IMG/VR virus record: IMGVR_UViG_3300047325_000072 | Span: 31,559-95,558 of that record | Direction: 5' to 3' (one strand) | Length of the DNA stretch: 64,000 nucleotides | Source of the DNA: a virus | Shown: piece by piece, positions 55,933-63,334 of the stretch | How positions within the stretch are numbered: position 1 is the first letter of the stretch | Layout: each line of letters opens with the position of its first letter | The notes under the pieces: model-generated | What the model was told of the DNA's origin: nothing | What the model saw: the letters and a program-made list of their open reading frames with translations, nothing else | Database searches by the model: none | Made by a program: the position numbers and the translations under genes

Positions 55933-57021
55933 CAATATCCTACCGCATTCAAAAATTGGGGAATCGAGGAAATTGAGGCGATCGAGCGCGTCATATCCTC
56001 GGATCGGTTCACGCAAGGCCCCGAGGTTGAGGCTTTTGAGGCCGAATTCGCCGCCTATCACGGCCGTTCTTATGCAATCATGACCAACAGCGGCTCGTCA
56101 GCCAATCTGGTCGCCACGGATGCGATCGTGATTCGAAGGGGCCTACAATGCTCTCTTTTTGATGTTTTAGTACCCGCCATAGCTTGGTCAACCACTTATG
56201 GGCCGATCATTCAAAGAGGCTTCTATCCAATTCTTAACGATGTTGATGCAACCTGGAATGCAGATCCTGGCTTGCATCCATCATCACTTGTTGTCGGTTG
56301 CTCCATACTAGGCTGCCCCGCGCGTCTCGATCATCCCTTTTTGGAGGACAACTGCGAGGCGTTAGGCGCCCGCACCGAAACCGGGCAGCTAACCGGCACC
56401 TTCGGAGACCTTTCAACCTTTTCTTTTTTCCATAGCCACCAAATTTCGGCCATTGAGGGCGGTTGTATCCTGACCGACGATCTGGAGCTAGCGCGGCTTT
56501 GCCGAGTGCTTGCCAATCACGGCAATGAGGGTTTCGCTTTCCCTACCAAGGATTTTGACCATAGTTATCGGTTCACTCAGTTTGGTTTCAATGTCCGGGG
56601 CCTGGAGATGCACGCAGCCATCGCCAGGGAGCAGCTTAAAAAGCTAGATCACCACAACGTCGCGCGCCGTTCCAACCTTGCGCATTTTACCGCGGCCACG
56701 GAGGGCCTTCCTATCACTTTGCAAGCCCAGCGGGGCACGCCGGCCCCCTTTGGCCTGGCGTTTACCGTTGACGGCGGCAACGCCGCACGTGCGCGGCTTG
56801 TAGCTGCGCTGCAAGCGACAGGTATCGATGCGAGATTGCCAACCGGGGGCAGCTTTTTGCGTCATCCTTACGGCGCGCCGTGGCGGGATCAAAAGACCCC
56901 GAATGCGGACCGCATTCACGACACGGGCCTTTTCCTGGGCAACGCGCCCTTTCCCATCCCCCACTTGATCGAAAAAGCTGTGGGGGTCATGCGTCATTCG
57001 TTGGAAGTCACATCGCCATGA
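55909..57021 (+). CDS. PLP-dependent sugar 3-dehydratase (DegT/RfbH-ColD-like)
   Basis: 370 residues, DegT/DnrJ/EryC1/StrS fold. NSGSSANLVATDAI, FLEDNCEALGAR and GTFGDLSTFSFF are typical. At the position of the usual PLP lysine is H177 (FFHSHQISAIEGG), as in RfbH/ColD enzymes that remove the sugar C3 hydroxyl instead of transaminating. Predicted deoxysugar step. The first eight residues (MRRGRVVH) come from the TnpB element right end, so the native start was replaced. Confidence 0.75.
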   Translation: MRRGRVVHQYPTAFKNWGIEEIEAIERVISSDRFTQGPEVEAFEAEFAAYHGRSYAIMTNSGSSANLVATDAIVIRRGLQCSLFDVLVPAIAWSTTYGPIIQRGFYPILNDVDATWNADPGLHPSSLVVGCSILGCPARLDHPFLEDNCEALGARTETGQLTGTFGDLSTFSFFHSHQISAIEGGCILTDDLELARLCRVLANHGNEGFAFPTKDFDHSYRFTQFGFNVRGLEMHAAIAREQLKKLDHHNVARRSNLAHFTAATEGLPITLQAQRGTPAPFGLAFTVDGGNAARARLVAALQATGIDARLPTGGSFLRHPYGAPWRDQKTPNADRIHDTGLFLGNAPFPIPHLIEKAVGVMRHSLEVTSP

Positions 57022-57926
57022 GAGTCTTGGTAACTGGAAGCTCCGGTTATATTGGTTCTATTCTCGTCCCTCTATTGTTAGAGAAGGGCCACAAGGTCAT
57101 CGGATTTGATTCCTTGCGCCACGCGCTTCCCGCAATATCCCATAACCCGAGTTTTACTTTTGTGCACGGAGACGTGCGTAATCCCTTTGGTCACATACTC
57201 CCTAAAGCCGATGCTGTGATTCATCTAGCGGCCCTGGTTGGTGCGCCCATTTGTGACAGATTTCCCGACGAAGCAACGGCCGTTAACGATTTAGCGGTGC
57301 GGGAATTGGTTTCCCGGTTGTCACCTTCCCAAATGTTGATCTATCCGAACTCTCAATCGGGTTACGGAAAGACTCCCGGTATACCGATAGACGAGTCTGC
57401 GTCGATGCAACCGCTATCCCTATATGCTTTCTCCAAATGCAACGGCGAGCGCCACGCGCTTGCGCATCCCCGATCTAAGGTGATGCGGCTTGCGACTCTT
57501 TACGGCGTTTCCCCGCGCATGCGTACCGACCTGTTGGTCAATGATTTTGTCTTGCGTGCTTACCGCGATCGAAAGCTAACGCTTTACGAAGGACATCACT
57601 GCCGGGCTATTTGCCACGTTCGCGATGCAGCCTACGCACTCTCTATGTGTTTGACCGAGGAAATACCCTTTCAATCGGTTCATAACGTGGTGAGCGATAA
57701 TGTAAGCAAGCGTTCTCTGGCTGAATGTATTCAGACATTTTACCCTGAATTTATCTTTGATGAAGATGAATTCAAAAAAGACCCGGATCAGCGCGACTAT
57801 GCCGTTTCGGCCGATGCTTTGAAGGGCCGCGGTTGGAAACCTCAGCATAGCCTCACAAACGGGATCCCGGAACTGCTAAAGTTCTACTCGACGGTTCCGA
57901 TAACCTATGTTTCGGGAAACATATGA
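57018..57926 (+). CDS. NAD(P)-dependent sugar epimerase/dehydratase (extended SDR)
   Basis: 302 residues from ATG 57018 (ATGA overlap). Nucleotide-binding VTGSSGYIGSILVPLL, active-site YAFSK with preceding Ser (PNSQSGYG), IHLAALVGAPICDRF and RLATLYGVSPRMR. Extended SDRs act on nucleotide sugars (4,6-dehydration, epimerisation or reduction). In this cluster it may reduce or epimerise the deoxy-keto intermediate. Confidence 0.8.
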   Translation: MRVLVTGSSGYIGSILVPLLLEKGHKVIGFDSLRHALPAISHNPSFTFVHGDVRNPFGHILPKADAVIHLAALVGAPICDRFPDEATAVNDLAVRELVSRLSPSQMLIYPNSQSGYGKTPGIPIDESASMQPLSLYAFSKCNGERHALAHPRSKVMRLATLYGVSPRMRTDLLVNDFVLRAYRDRKLTLYEGHHCRAICHVRDAAYALSMCLTEEIPFQSVHNVVSDNVSKRSLAECIQTFYPEFIFDEDEFKKDPDQRDYAVSADALKGRGWKPQHSLTNGIPELLKFYSTVPITYVSGNI

Positions 57927-59383
57927 GCACGGACGTGGCTTTCATACATCCGGGCGGCGTCCACGGGATCTTTTCCACCGAGTTGGTTGAGTCCTCCCTT
58001 GTCGCACGTGAGCAGCCGCTTTGGTGTCGGATTTGCGCGTCCTACCTTTTGGACCGCGGATACACCTGCGCGATTGTAGATCAGGAGGTTTCGATAGACG
58101 ACGTATCTGTTTTGATAGAGAAGCTAGACCCTAAGATTGTCGTCATCGTCGCTGCGGGGCATCAACCCTCAGCCTCAACTCAATCTATGGTGGCGGCAAC
58201 AAAAATTGCTGATAGCCTTCAGGGTCATACCACCAAACTGGTAATTATGGGAAACCACCCCTCCGCGCTTCCCGAACGAACATTGAGGAGTGTTGCGGTA
58301 GATTATGTTATCGACGGCGAAGGTCCAGCTACCATACTTGGTTTGTTGAAGGGTGACAAGTTAGAGAATATTCCTGGACTTGTCTGGTTTGACGAATTCG
58401 GCGACGTTATTCGCAACCCTGCCGCTTCGCTCCTTGATCTTGATCACGACCTGCACGGTTCGTCGGCCTGGCACCTGCTTCCCCCGCCAAGCCGCTATAT
58501 GGCCCATCAGTGGCAGTGCCTGGACGATCTCTCGCGCCGCACGCCTTATGCCGCAATTCATACATCTTTGGGTTGTTCTTTCAAATGCCATTTTTGTATG
58601 ATAAATGTATTTCAACATACGAACCGTTATCGTATGCGCTCTCCGGCTGCGGTTGTCGAGGAGATGGAAACGCTTTATCGAGATCATGGAGTTAAAACTT
58701 TCAAGATCATCGATGAACTTTTTGTTTTGAACAAACGACATTTTCGTGCTGTCTGCGCCGGCCTTGCTGCCTCTATAGGGCCGGATATCAATGTTTGGGC
58801 TTACAGTCGCACGGACACCGTAACCGAGGAGGATCTCCCGATTCTCCGCGCGGCCGGTATCAAATGGCTCGCTTTGGGTATTGAGTCGTCAGATGCGGGG
58901 GTACAAGCCGCCGCGGCCAAAACCCAGAAAGTAGATATCCGTGCGGTCGTTCGTCAAATCCAGGCTGCTGATATATCTGTCATTGGCAACTATATCTTTG
59001 GCCTTCCGGAGGATACCGGGGAGACGATGCAAGCCACCTTGGACCTTGCGCTGTCTTTGGGTACCGAATGGGCGAACTTTTACGTGGCGCTCCCCTATCC
59101 GGGATCCCCTCTTTTCGATGAGGTTCAAGCTACCCGGCCGCAGGATCTTCCCCCCGCTTGGGAAGCATACAGTCAGCACAATCCCCATACTTATCCGCTT
59201 TCTAATGCCAATCTCTCCGCAGCAGAAATCCTGGCTTTTAGAGATCAGGCTTTTCTCACTTTTTTTACCGATCCGTCTTTCCTGGCCCGTACCGCGGCTA
59301 AATTTGGATGCCCCGCCGTCGATCATGTTCGAGACATGACGCGCTATCGCTTGCGTCGTAATCTGCTGGAGACACCGGAATGA
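57923..59383 (+). CDS. B12-binding-type radical SAM enzyme
   Basis: 486 residues. N-terminal ~150 residues: B12-binding-like Rossmann region (LLDRGYTCAIVDQEVSIDDV, VDYVIDGEGPATILG). Radical SAM cluster CSFKCHFC (CxxxCxxC) at about residue 217, then WLALGIESSDAGVQAAAAK, VIGNYIFGLPEDTGETMQ. Such class B proteins do C-methylation or rearrangements, often in polysaccharide and antibiotic sugar clusters. ATGA overlap upstream. The reaction here is unknown. Confidence 0.75.
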   Translation: MSTDVAFIHPGGVHGIFSTELVESSLVAREQPLWCRICASYLLDRGYTCAIVDQEVSIDDVSVLIEKLDPKIVVIVAAGHQPSASTQSMVAATKIADSLQGHTTKLVIMGNHPSALPERTLRSVAVDYVIDGEGPATILGLLKGDKLENIPGLVWFDEFGDVIRNPAASLLDLDHDLHGSSAWHLLPPPSRYMAHQWQCLDDLSRRTPYAAIHTSLGCSFKCHFCMINVFQHTNRYRMRSPAAVVEEMETLYRDHGVKTFKIIDELFVLNKRHFRAVCAGLAASIGPDINVWAYSRTDTVTEEDLPILRAAGIKWLALGIESSDAGVQAAAAKTQKVDIRAVVRQIQAADISVIGNYIFGLPEDTGETMQATLDLALSLGTEWANFYVALPYPGSPLFDEVQATRPQDLPPAWEAYSQHNPHTYPLSNANLSAAEILAFRDQAFLTFFTDPSFLARTAAKFGCPAVDHVRDMTRYRLRRNLLETPE

Positions 59384-59664
59384 AAAACACGCGCTGTGCA
59401 ACCTGTGGCGCGGAACAATGTTCCGGCGGCTGCACCCCGCGCCGATGCGTTTGCGGAAACGCAATCATACGCAAGGTTTATCCCGGCGGCGGTAGGGAGG
59501 CATGGAGTCTTTTCTTAAATCGTAAGACCTGTGGTCGCCCCGATTGTATCCACGCCTCTCGCGTGCGTATTAAACCAATCCCCGACGTACAGCCTATTTG
59601 GCCCCCGAACTGTTTCGCGCCGTACAACCTGACATTTCGGCGCCTATGCTCCCTTCAACCATAA
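59380..59664 (+). CDS. Cys-rich zinc-ribbon-like protein
   Basis: 94 residues with seven Cys in the first 55 (RCATCGAEQCSGGC, RCVCGNAI, KTCGRPDCIHASRVR), arranged as two ribbon-like knuckles. Small phage Zn proteins of this type often precede nucleotide- or DNA-processing genes. The C-terminus overlaps the nucleotidyltransferase start. Function unknown. Confidence 0.55.
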   Translation: MKNTRCATCGAEQCSGGCTPRRCVCGNAIIRKVYPGGGREAWSLFLNRKTCGRPDCIHASRVRIKPIPDVQPIWPPNCFAPYNLTFRRLCSLQP

Positions 59665-60242
59665 TCCTGGCAGGCGGCAAGGGCGCGCGCGCGCGCGCTT
59701 ACCTGGGCGATACGCCAAAATTCTTGGCTCCGATTGGCCGTAGCACGGTCGCCGGTTATTTGCTTCCATGGTTGCGTTCATTTAATCCGCAATCCGTTTC
59801 CCTGTTGCTTACGGCGGGTTGCGGAGACGAGGCGATCATGTCGCACCTTAGTCATAACTTTGTCGATGCGACCTATGTAGATTGGGGGGCAGACGGCACG
59901 CTTACGAGCTTAAGGCGCACTATGCGGTTTTTGCGCTACTCCGCCGATGGCGTTCTGCTTCTGAACGGTGACACATTGCTCGATGCCGATCTTGTCGCCG
60001 CTTATGCGCAGCACCGTCGTCAAGGCGCGCTTGTCACGGAGGTAATCGACCCGCTCACGGGCGTGTCGTCAGGCTGCCGATTCTTTTCGGAAGCGACTTT
60101 TCGTCTCGCGCTTCGCTCCTCTCAATCCCAAGTGGAGGACGCTATCCCGCTTCTTTGTTCGCCGATGATCTACCCCGCGCGCACTTTTGTCGATATCGGC
60201 ACGCGGGAGGGTTGGGAAGAGGCTCAGAAGTGGACTATGTGA
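59646..60242 (+). CDS. Sugar-1-phosphate nucleotidyltransferase (HddC-like)
   Basis: 198 residues from ATG 59646 (TTG 59598 is an alternative). The pyrophosphorylase signature is LAGGKGARARAYLGDTPKFL, with LLLNGDTLLDADLV and VTEVIDPLTGVSSGC later. Joins a sugar-1-phosphate to an NTP. With the GHMP kinase downstream it mirrors the HddA/HddC pair making GDP-D-glycero-D-manno-heptose. Substrate remains inferred. Confidence 0.75.
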   Translation: MLPSTIILAGGKGARARAYLGDTPKFLAPIGRSTVAGYLLPWLRSFNPQSVSLLLTAGCGDEAIMSHLSHNFVDATYVDWGADGTLTSLRRTMRFLRYSADGVLLLNGDTLLDADLVAAYAQHRRQGALVTEVIDPLTGVSSGCRFFSEATFRLALRSSQSQVEDAIPLLCSPMIYPARTFVDIGTREGWEEAQKWTM

Positions 60243-60928
60243 TCTCGCCTCCCTTCGGGGCTTATTTCCGCCATCCGCGAGCGATATCGATTCACGGCTC
60301 CTACACAGTAAGACCGCGTCCGGGACGCCTTAGACAAGTCTTGCGGACGTTTCGTCCCGCGCCGGGCGGATGGATCAATGCTATCGGGCTGCGCAATAGC
60401 GGGCTGGAATCTGCTCCTAAAAATACTAGCGTGTCGCTTGCTCCGATTGAGCCTCAAGATTGGGAGATTTTTGATCTTTGGTTAGGTAAATTTCGGGATA
60501 TAGAATTTAACCTCGGATGCCCCAATATTGACGGCGATGCACCGCTGCCGCCGGAGTATTTGGTTGCTCGCACCGATGTAACCTGGAAGGTGCCGCCGGG
60601 TGCCAATGATCTAGTCGATTGGCTAGCCGCGCGCGGCGCGCGGTCTTTGCATCTTTCCAACGCATTACCCTCCCCGCGGGGCGGTATATCGGGGGCGCAG
60701 CTTAGGGCCGTCAACCTACCCTTCGTGGCCTCTGTGGCGCGTCGTCTATCAGGCATAGAGATAACGGCAGGCGGCGGGGTTTACGCGCCCGAGCACGCTC
60801 AGGCTTATCGCGATTTAGGCGCGACGCGTGTTTCGCTCGCGACAGCTTTCATGTGGCCGCCGCGGGCGTTCAGAATCCTTACAAAAACCGATTCCAGTCA
60901 CGAGAGAGTTACCGCTTGTCGCGGGTGA
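60239..60928 (+). CDS. Dihydroorotate-dehydrogenase-like flavoprotein
   Basis: 229 residues from GTG 60239 (GTGA overlap). TIM-barrel DHOD landmarks: GGWINAIGLRNSGLE, IEFNLGCPNI, EITAGGGVYAPEHAQAYRDL, GATRVSLATAFMWPP. Shorter than DHODs (~310), missing the N-terminal part, so perhaps a specialised FMN reductase. Might supply or use reduced flavin in sugar or nucleotide modification. Activity uncertain. Confidence 0.6.
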   Translation: MISPPFGAYFRHPRAISIHGSYTVRPRPGRLRQVLRTFRPAPGGWINAIGLRNSGLESAPKNTSVSLAPIEPQDWEIFDLWLGKFRDIEFNLGCPNIDGDAPLPPEYLVARTDVTWKVPPGANDLVDWLAARGARSLHLSNALPSPRGGISGAQLRAVNLPFVASVARRLSGIEITAGGGVYAPEHAQAYRDLGATRVSLATAFMWPPRAFRILTKTDSSHERVTACRG

Positions 60929-60932
60929 CGAA

Positions 60933-61123
60933 TTGCCCAAACATCAACAGGATGTTCTCGATTTCCTTCGTAAGCGCAGCAGAGCTTGCACTGCGAGGAA
61001 CCGGCTCAATCTAGCTCAGCCCTGGCTCGCAGCGTGCTTAATGAATTGATCAAAAAGGGAATGGTCGTGCGACGACGCAGAGCTAAAGATCTATTTGAAT
61101 ATGAGGCGGTAAAGAATGGCTGA
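60933..61123 (+). pseudogene. Winged-helix gene apparently frameshifted
   Basis: TTG 60933 opens LPKHQQDVLDFLRKRSRAC, the first half of a winged-helix. After ~60975 another frame carries SALARSVLNELIKKGMVVRR and AKDLFEYEAV, the matching recognition helix and wing, to TGA 61121-61123. The frames are not connected by any start with a ribosome-binding site. Either a sequence frameshift or a decayed regulator. Confidence 0.4.
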
Positions 61124-61150
61124 GCGATTGGCCAACCGCGTCAACGATCT

Positions 61151-62119
61151 ATGATCATCACGCGCACGCCGCATCGTCTGTCTTTGGTGGGTGGTGGGAC
61201 GGATCATCCCGCGTGGTACAATGAGCACCCCGGCGCGTGTATTGGCTTTGCTGTCAAGCTGTATTGCTACGTGGCGTTGCGCGCATTGCCGCCATACTTT
61301 CCGGGCTATCGGCACAGATTTAGCTGGTCCCGGATCGAGTTGCTTGACGACCATGCGGCTTCAACCCATCCCGCAATGCGGGCAGTGTTTGCAGACAAAT
61401 GCGTAGAGGAAGGGCTAGAGGTCCATCATTTTGCCGATGTGCCGGCCCGCGCCGGCTTGGGATCGTCGTCAGCTTTCGTTGTAGGACTTTTGAACGCACT
61501 TGGCGTTTATCGCTCGGGCACGGCTGACGAACGCGCGTATCTTGCTCGCGAGGCGATCCGCCTTGAGCGCGATGTTATGCGGGAAACGGTCGGCGATCAG
61601 GATCAGTATTTATGCGCGTTGGGAGGCGTTAATCGCCTTGATTTTGCAGTTGGAGAGCCTGCGCGGATCACGCCGCTTGCTATAAGCGCGCACATTCTTG
61701 ATCACTTGACACTTTTCTATACGGGCCTCCAACGCAACGCGAGTGAAATCGAAGCCAGGAAGGTTGCCCGGAAAAAGGATCTGACTTATTTATATAATCT
61801 AGTGGATGAAACCGAGGGCATCCTGGTTTCTGGCGATCCTTGCCGGCTGGGCGAGATTTTCAATTTCGCCTGGGAGGTTAAGCGTAGCCTCGATCCTGCT
61901 GTAACCAACGATCATATCGACAGCATCTATAAGTGCGGCATCGCAGCCGGTGCCACGGGCGGTCGCCTTGTAGGCGCGGGGGGAGGCGGATTTTTTCTCT
62001 TTTGTCGAAGCCCCGACAAAGCGGCTGCTTTAAGCGCTGCTTTGAGCGGGCTTATCGAGGTCCGCCCTGAGATCGATCACGAGGGAACTAAAGTTTTGCC
62101 GGTCAATGGGGAAACGTGA
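61151..62119 (+). CDS. GHMP sugar kinase (HddA-like)
   Basis: 322 residues. GHMP ATP loop P98-A108 (PARAGLGSSSAFVVG), N-terminal RTPHRLSLVGGGTDHPAWY, and C-terminal GATGGRLVGAGGGGFFLF, closely resembling D-glycero-D-manno-heptose-7-phosphate 1-kinases. Phosphorylates C1 of a sugar phosphate for the nucleotidyltransferase. Supports a heptose-type nucleotide-sugar product. Confidence 0.85.
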   Translation: MIITRTPHRLSLVGGGTDHPAWYNEHPGACIGFAVKLYCYVALRALPPYFPGYRHRFSWSRIELLDDHAASTHPAMRAVFADKCVEEGLEVHHFADVPARAGLGSSSAFVVGLLNALGVYRSGTADERAYLAREAIRLERDVMRETVGDQDQYLCALGGVNRLDFAVGEPARITPLAISAHILDHLTLFYTGLQRNASEIEARKVARKKDLTYLYNLVDETEGILVSGDPCRLGEIFNFAWEVKRSLDPAVTNDHIDSIYKCGIAAGATGGRLVGAGGGGFFLFCRSPDKAAALSAALSGLIEVRPEIDHEGTKVLPVNGET

Positions 62120-62140
62120 GCCACTCTCGCGTGGGGGTAC

Positions 62141-62170
62141 TTTACTTTTACCCCTATTAAGGTTTATAGA
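62141..62170 (+). promoter_or_regulatory. Promoter for the helicase gene (TTTACT family)
   Basis: TTTACT 62141-62146, 18 bases, TATAGA 62165-62170; core reads ACTTTACTTTTA. It starts 57 bases upstream of the helicase ATG. Confidence 0.6.
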
Positions 62171-62197
62171 TATCCTCGTTTTACTGAAACGAGGGCC

Positions 62198-63274
62198 ATG
62201 ATAACCCCCACCAACGAGCAAAGCTCCGTAATTCGCGGGATCTTGGAGTGGTACCGCAGCGGTGCCGCGCCTTTCATCTATATCGCCGGCTATGCGGGGG
62301 TCGGTAAGACAACTACAGTTCGTTTCATCCTGGATGAGCTTAAAGTCCGGGCTTTGGCCGCGACCTATACCGGGAAAGCGTCGGCCGTGTTGCGCTCTAA
62401 AGGAATCAAATCTCAAACAATCCATTCTTTGATATATGCTCCGCTGCCCGGATCCTCCCCGGTAGAGTTTGCTCTTAATCCGGAAAGCGATTTGCGCGAT
62501 GCGGATTTACTCGTATTAGACGAGGTTAGTATGGTTGACAGGCAAACCGCTGAGGATCTGCTTTCTTTTGGTAAAAAGATTATTGTCCTTGGCGACCCCG
62601 GTCAATTGCCGCCGATCCGGGGCGCGGGTTATTTCACATCGGTAAGCCCGGATTTCTTTCTAAGTGAAATCCATCGTCAAGCTAAGGAATCTCCGATTCT
62701 ACGCGCAGCTACCGCGGCCCGCGAAGGGCGCCGGCTGCCGCTTTATCGGTCCGAGGCCTTGAGTATCGTCGAGTTTAGGGGCTTTGACGAAATCGATCCC
62801 GACGCCCAGGCACTTTGCGGAGTGCATAGGGTACGGTGGGCCTTAACGCGCCACCTGCGCGGGGCTGATGCGCCCGACCTGCCGGGGGCAGAGCGCGTTA
62901 TCTGCCGCCGCAATCAACGATCCCGCGCGCTCTATAACGGTTTGATGGGCAATGCGGTTGGCTGTGAGATCATCCGCGATCGGGTATATTTAACGGTGCA
63001 CATGGATGACGAGGAGTTTACTCGATGCCTCGTCGTGGATCGCACGCCTTTCGACGAGCACCGTCAGCAAAGGGTGCTCGACAGCCCTCGCTATTCGCGG
63101 GATGTGGACCTTTTTGATTTCGGCCGAGTTTTAACCGTTCACTCCGCCCAGGGGTCCGAATGGCCGGCTGTTTCTCTGATCGACGATAGCGGCATGTTCC
63201 GTAAGGATGCCAATCGCTGGCTCTATACGGGCATCACCCGCGCTGCGGAGAAACTGACGATTTATCGCCGTTAG
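62198..63274 (+). CDS. Dda/RecD2-like SF1B helicase
   Basis: 358 residues. Walker A GYAGVGKTTT (31-40), Walker B LLVLDEVSMVD, motif III GDPGQLPPIRGAGYF, motif V TVHSAQGSEWP and motif VI LYTGITRAAEKLTIY. Compact size like T4 Dda. 5'-to-3' helicase likely aiding replication initiation or recombination. Its own TTTACT promoter precedes it. Confidence 0.88.
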   Translation: MITPTNEQSSVIRGILEWYRSGAAPFIYIAGYAGVGKTTTVRFILDELKVRALAATYTGKASAVLRSKGIKSQTIHSLIYAPLPGSSPVEFALNPESDLRDADLLVLDEVSMVDRQTAEDLLSFGKKIIVLGDPGQLPPIRGAGYFTSVSPDFFLSEIHRQAKESPILRAATAAREGRRLPLYRSEALSIVEFRGFDEIDPDAQALCGVHRVRWALTRHLRGADAPDLPGAERVICRRNQRSRALYNGLMGNAVGCEIIRDRVYLTVHMDDEEFTRCLVVDRTPFDEHRQQRVLDSPRYSRDVDLFDFGRVLTVHSAQGSEWPAVSLIDDSGMFRKDANRWLYTGITRAAEKLTIYRR

Positions 63275-63277
63275 GGC

Positions 63278-63306
63278 TTTACTTTATCCCCGGTAGCCTT
63301 TATACA
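63278..63306 (+). promoter_or_regulatory. Promoter for the repeat-protein gene (TTTACT family)
   Basis: TTTACT 63278-63283, 17 bases, TATACA 63301-63306; core GCTTTACTTTA. Overlaps the end of the helicase gene region, 29 bases before the next ATG. Confidence 0.65.
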
Positions 63307-63334
63307 AGGCCCTACCGAAACGAGGAGACGCCCT

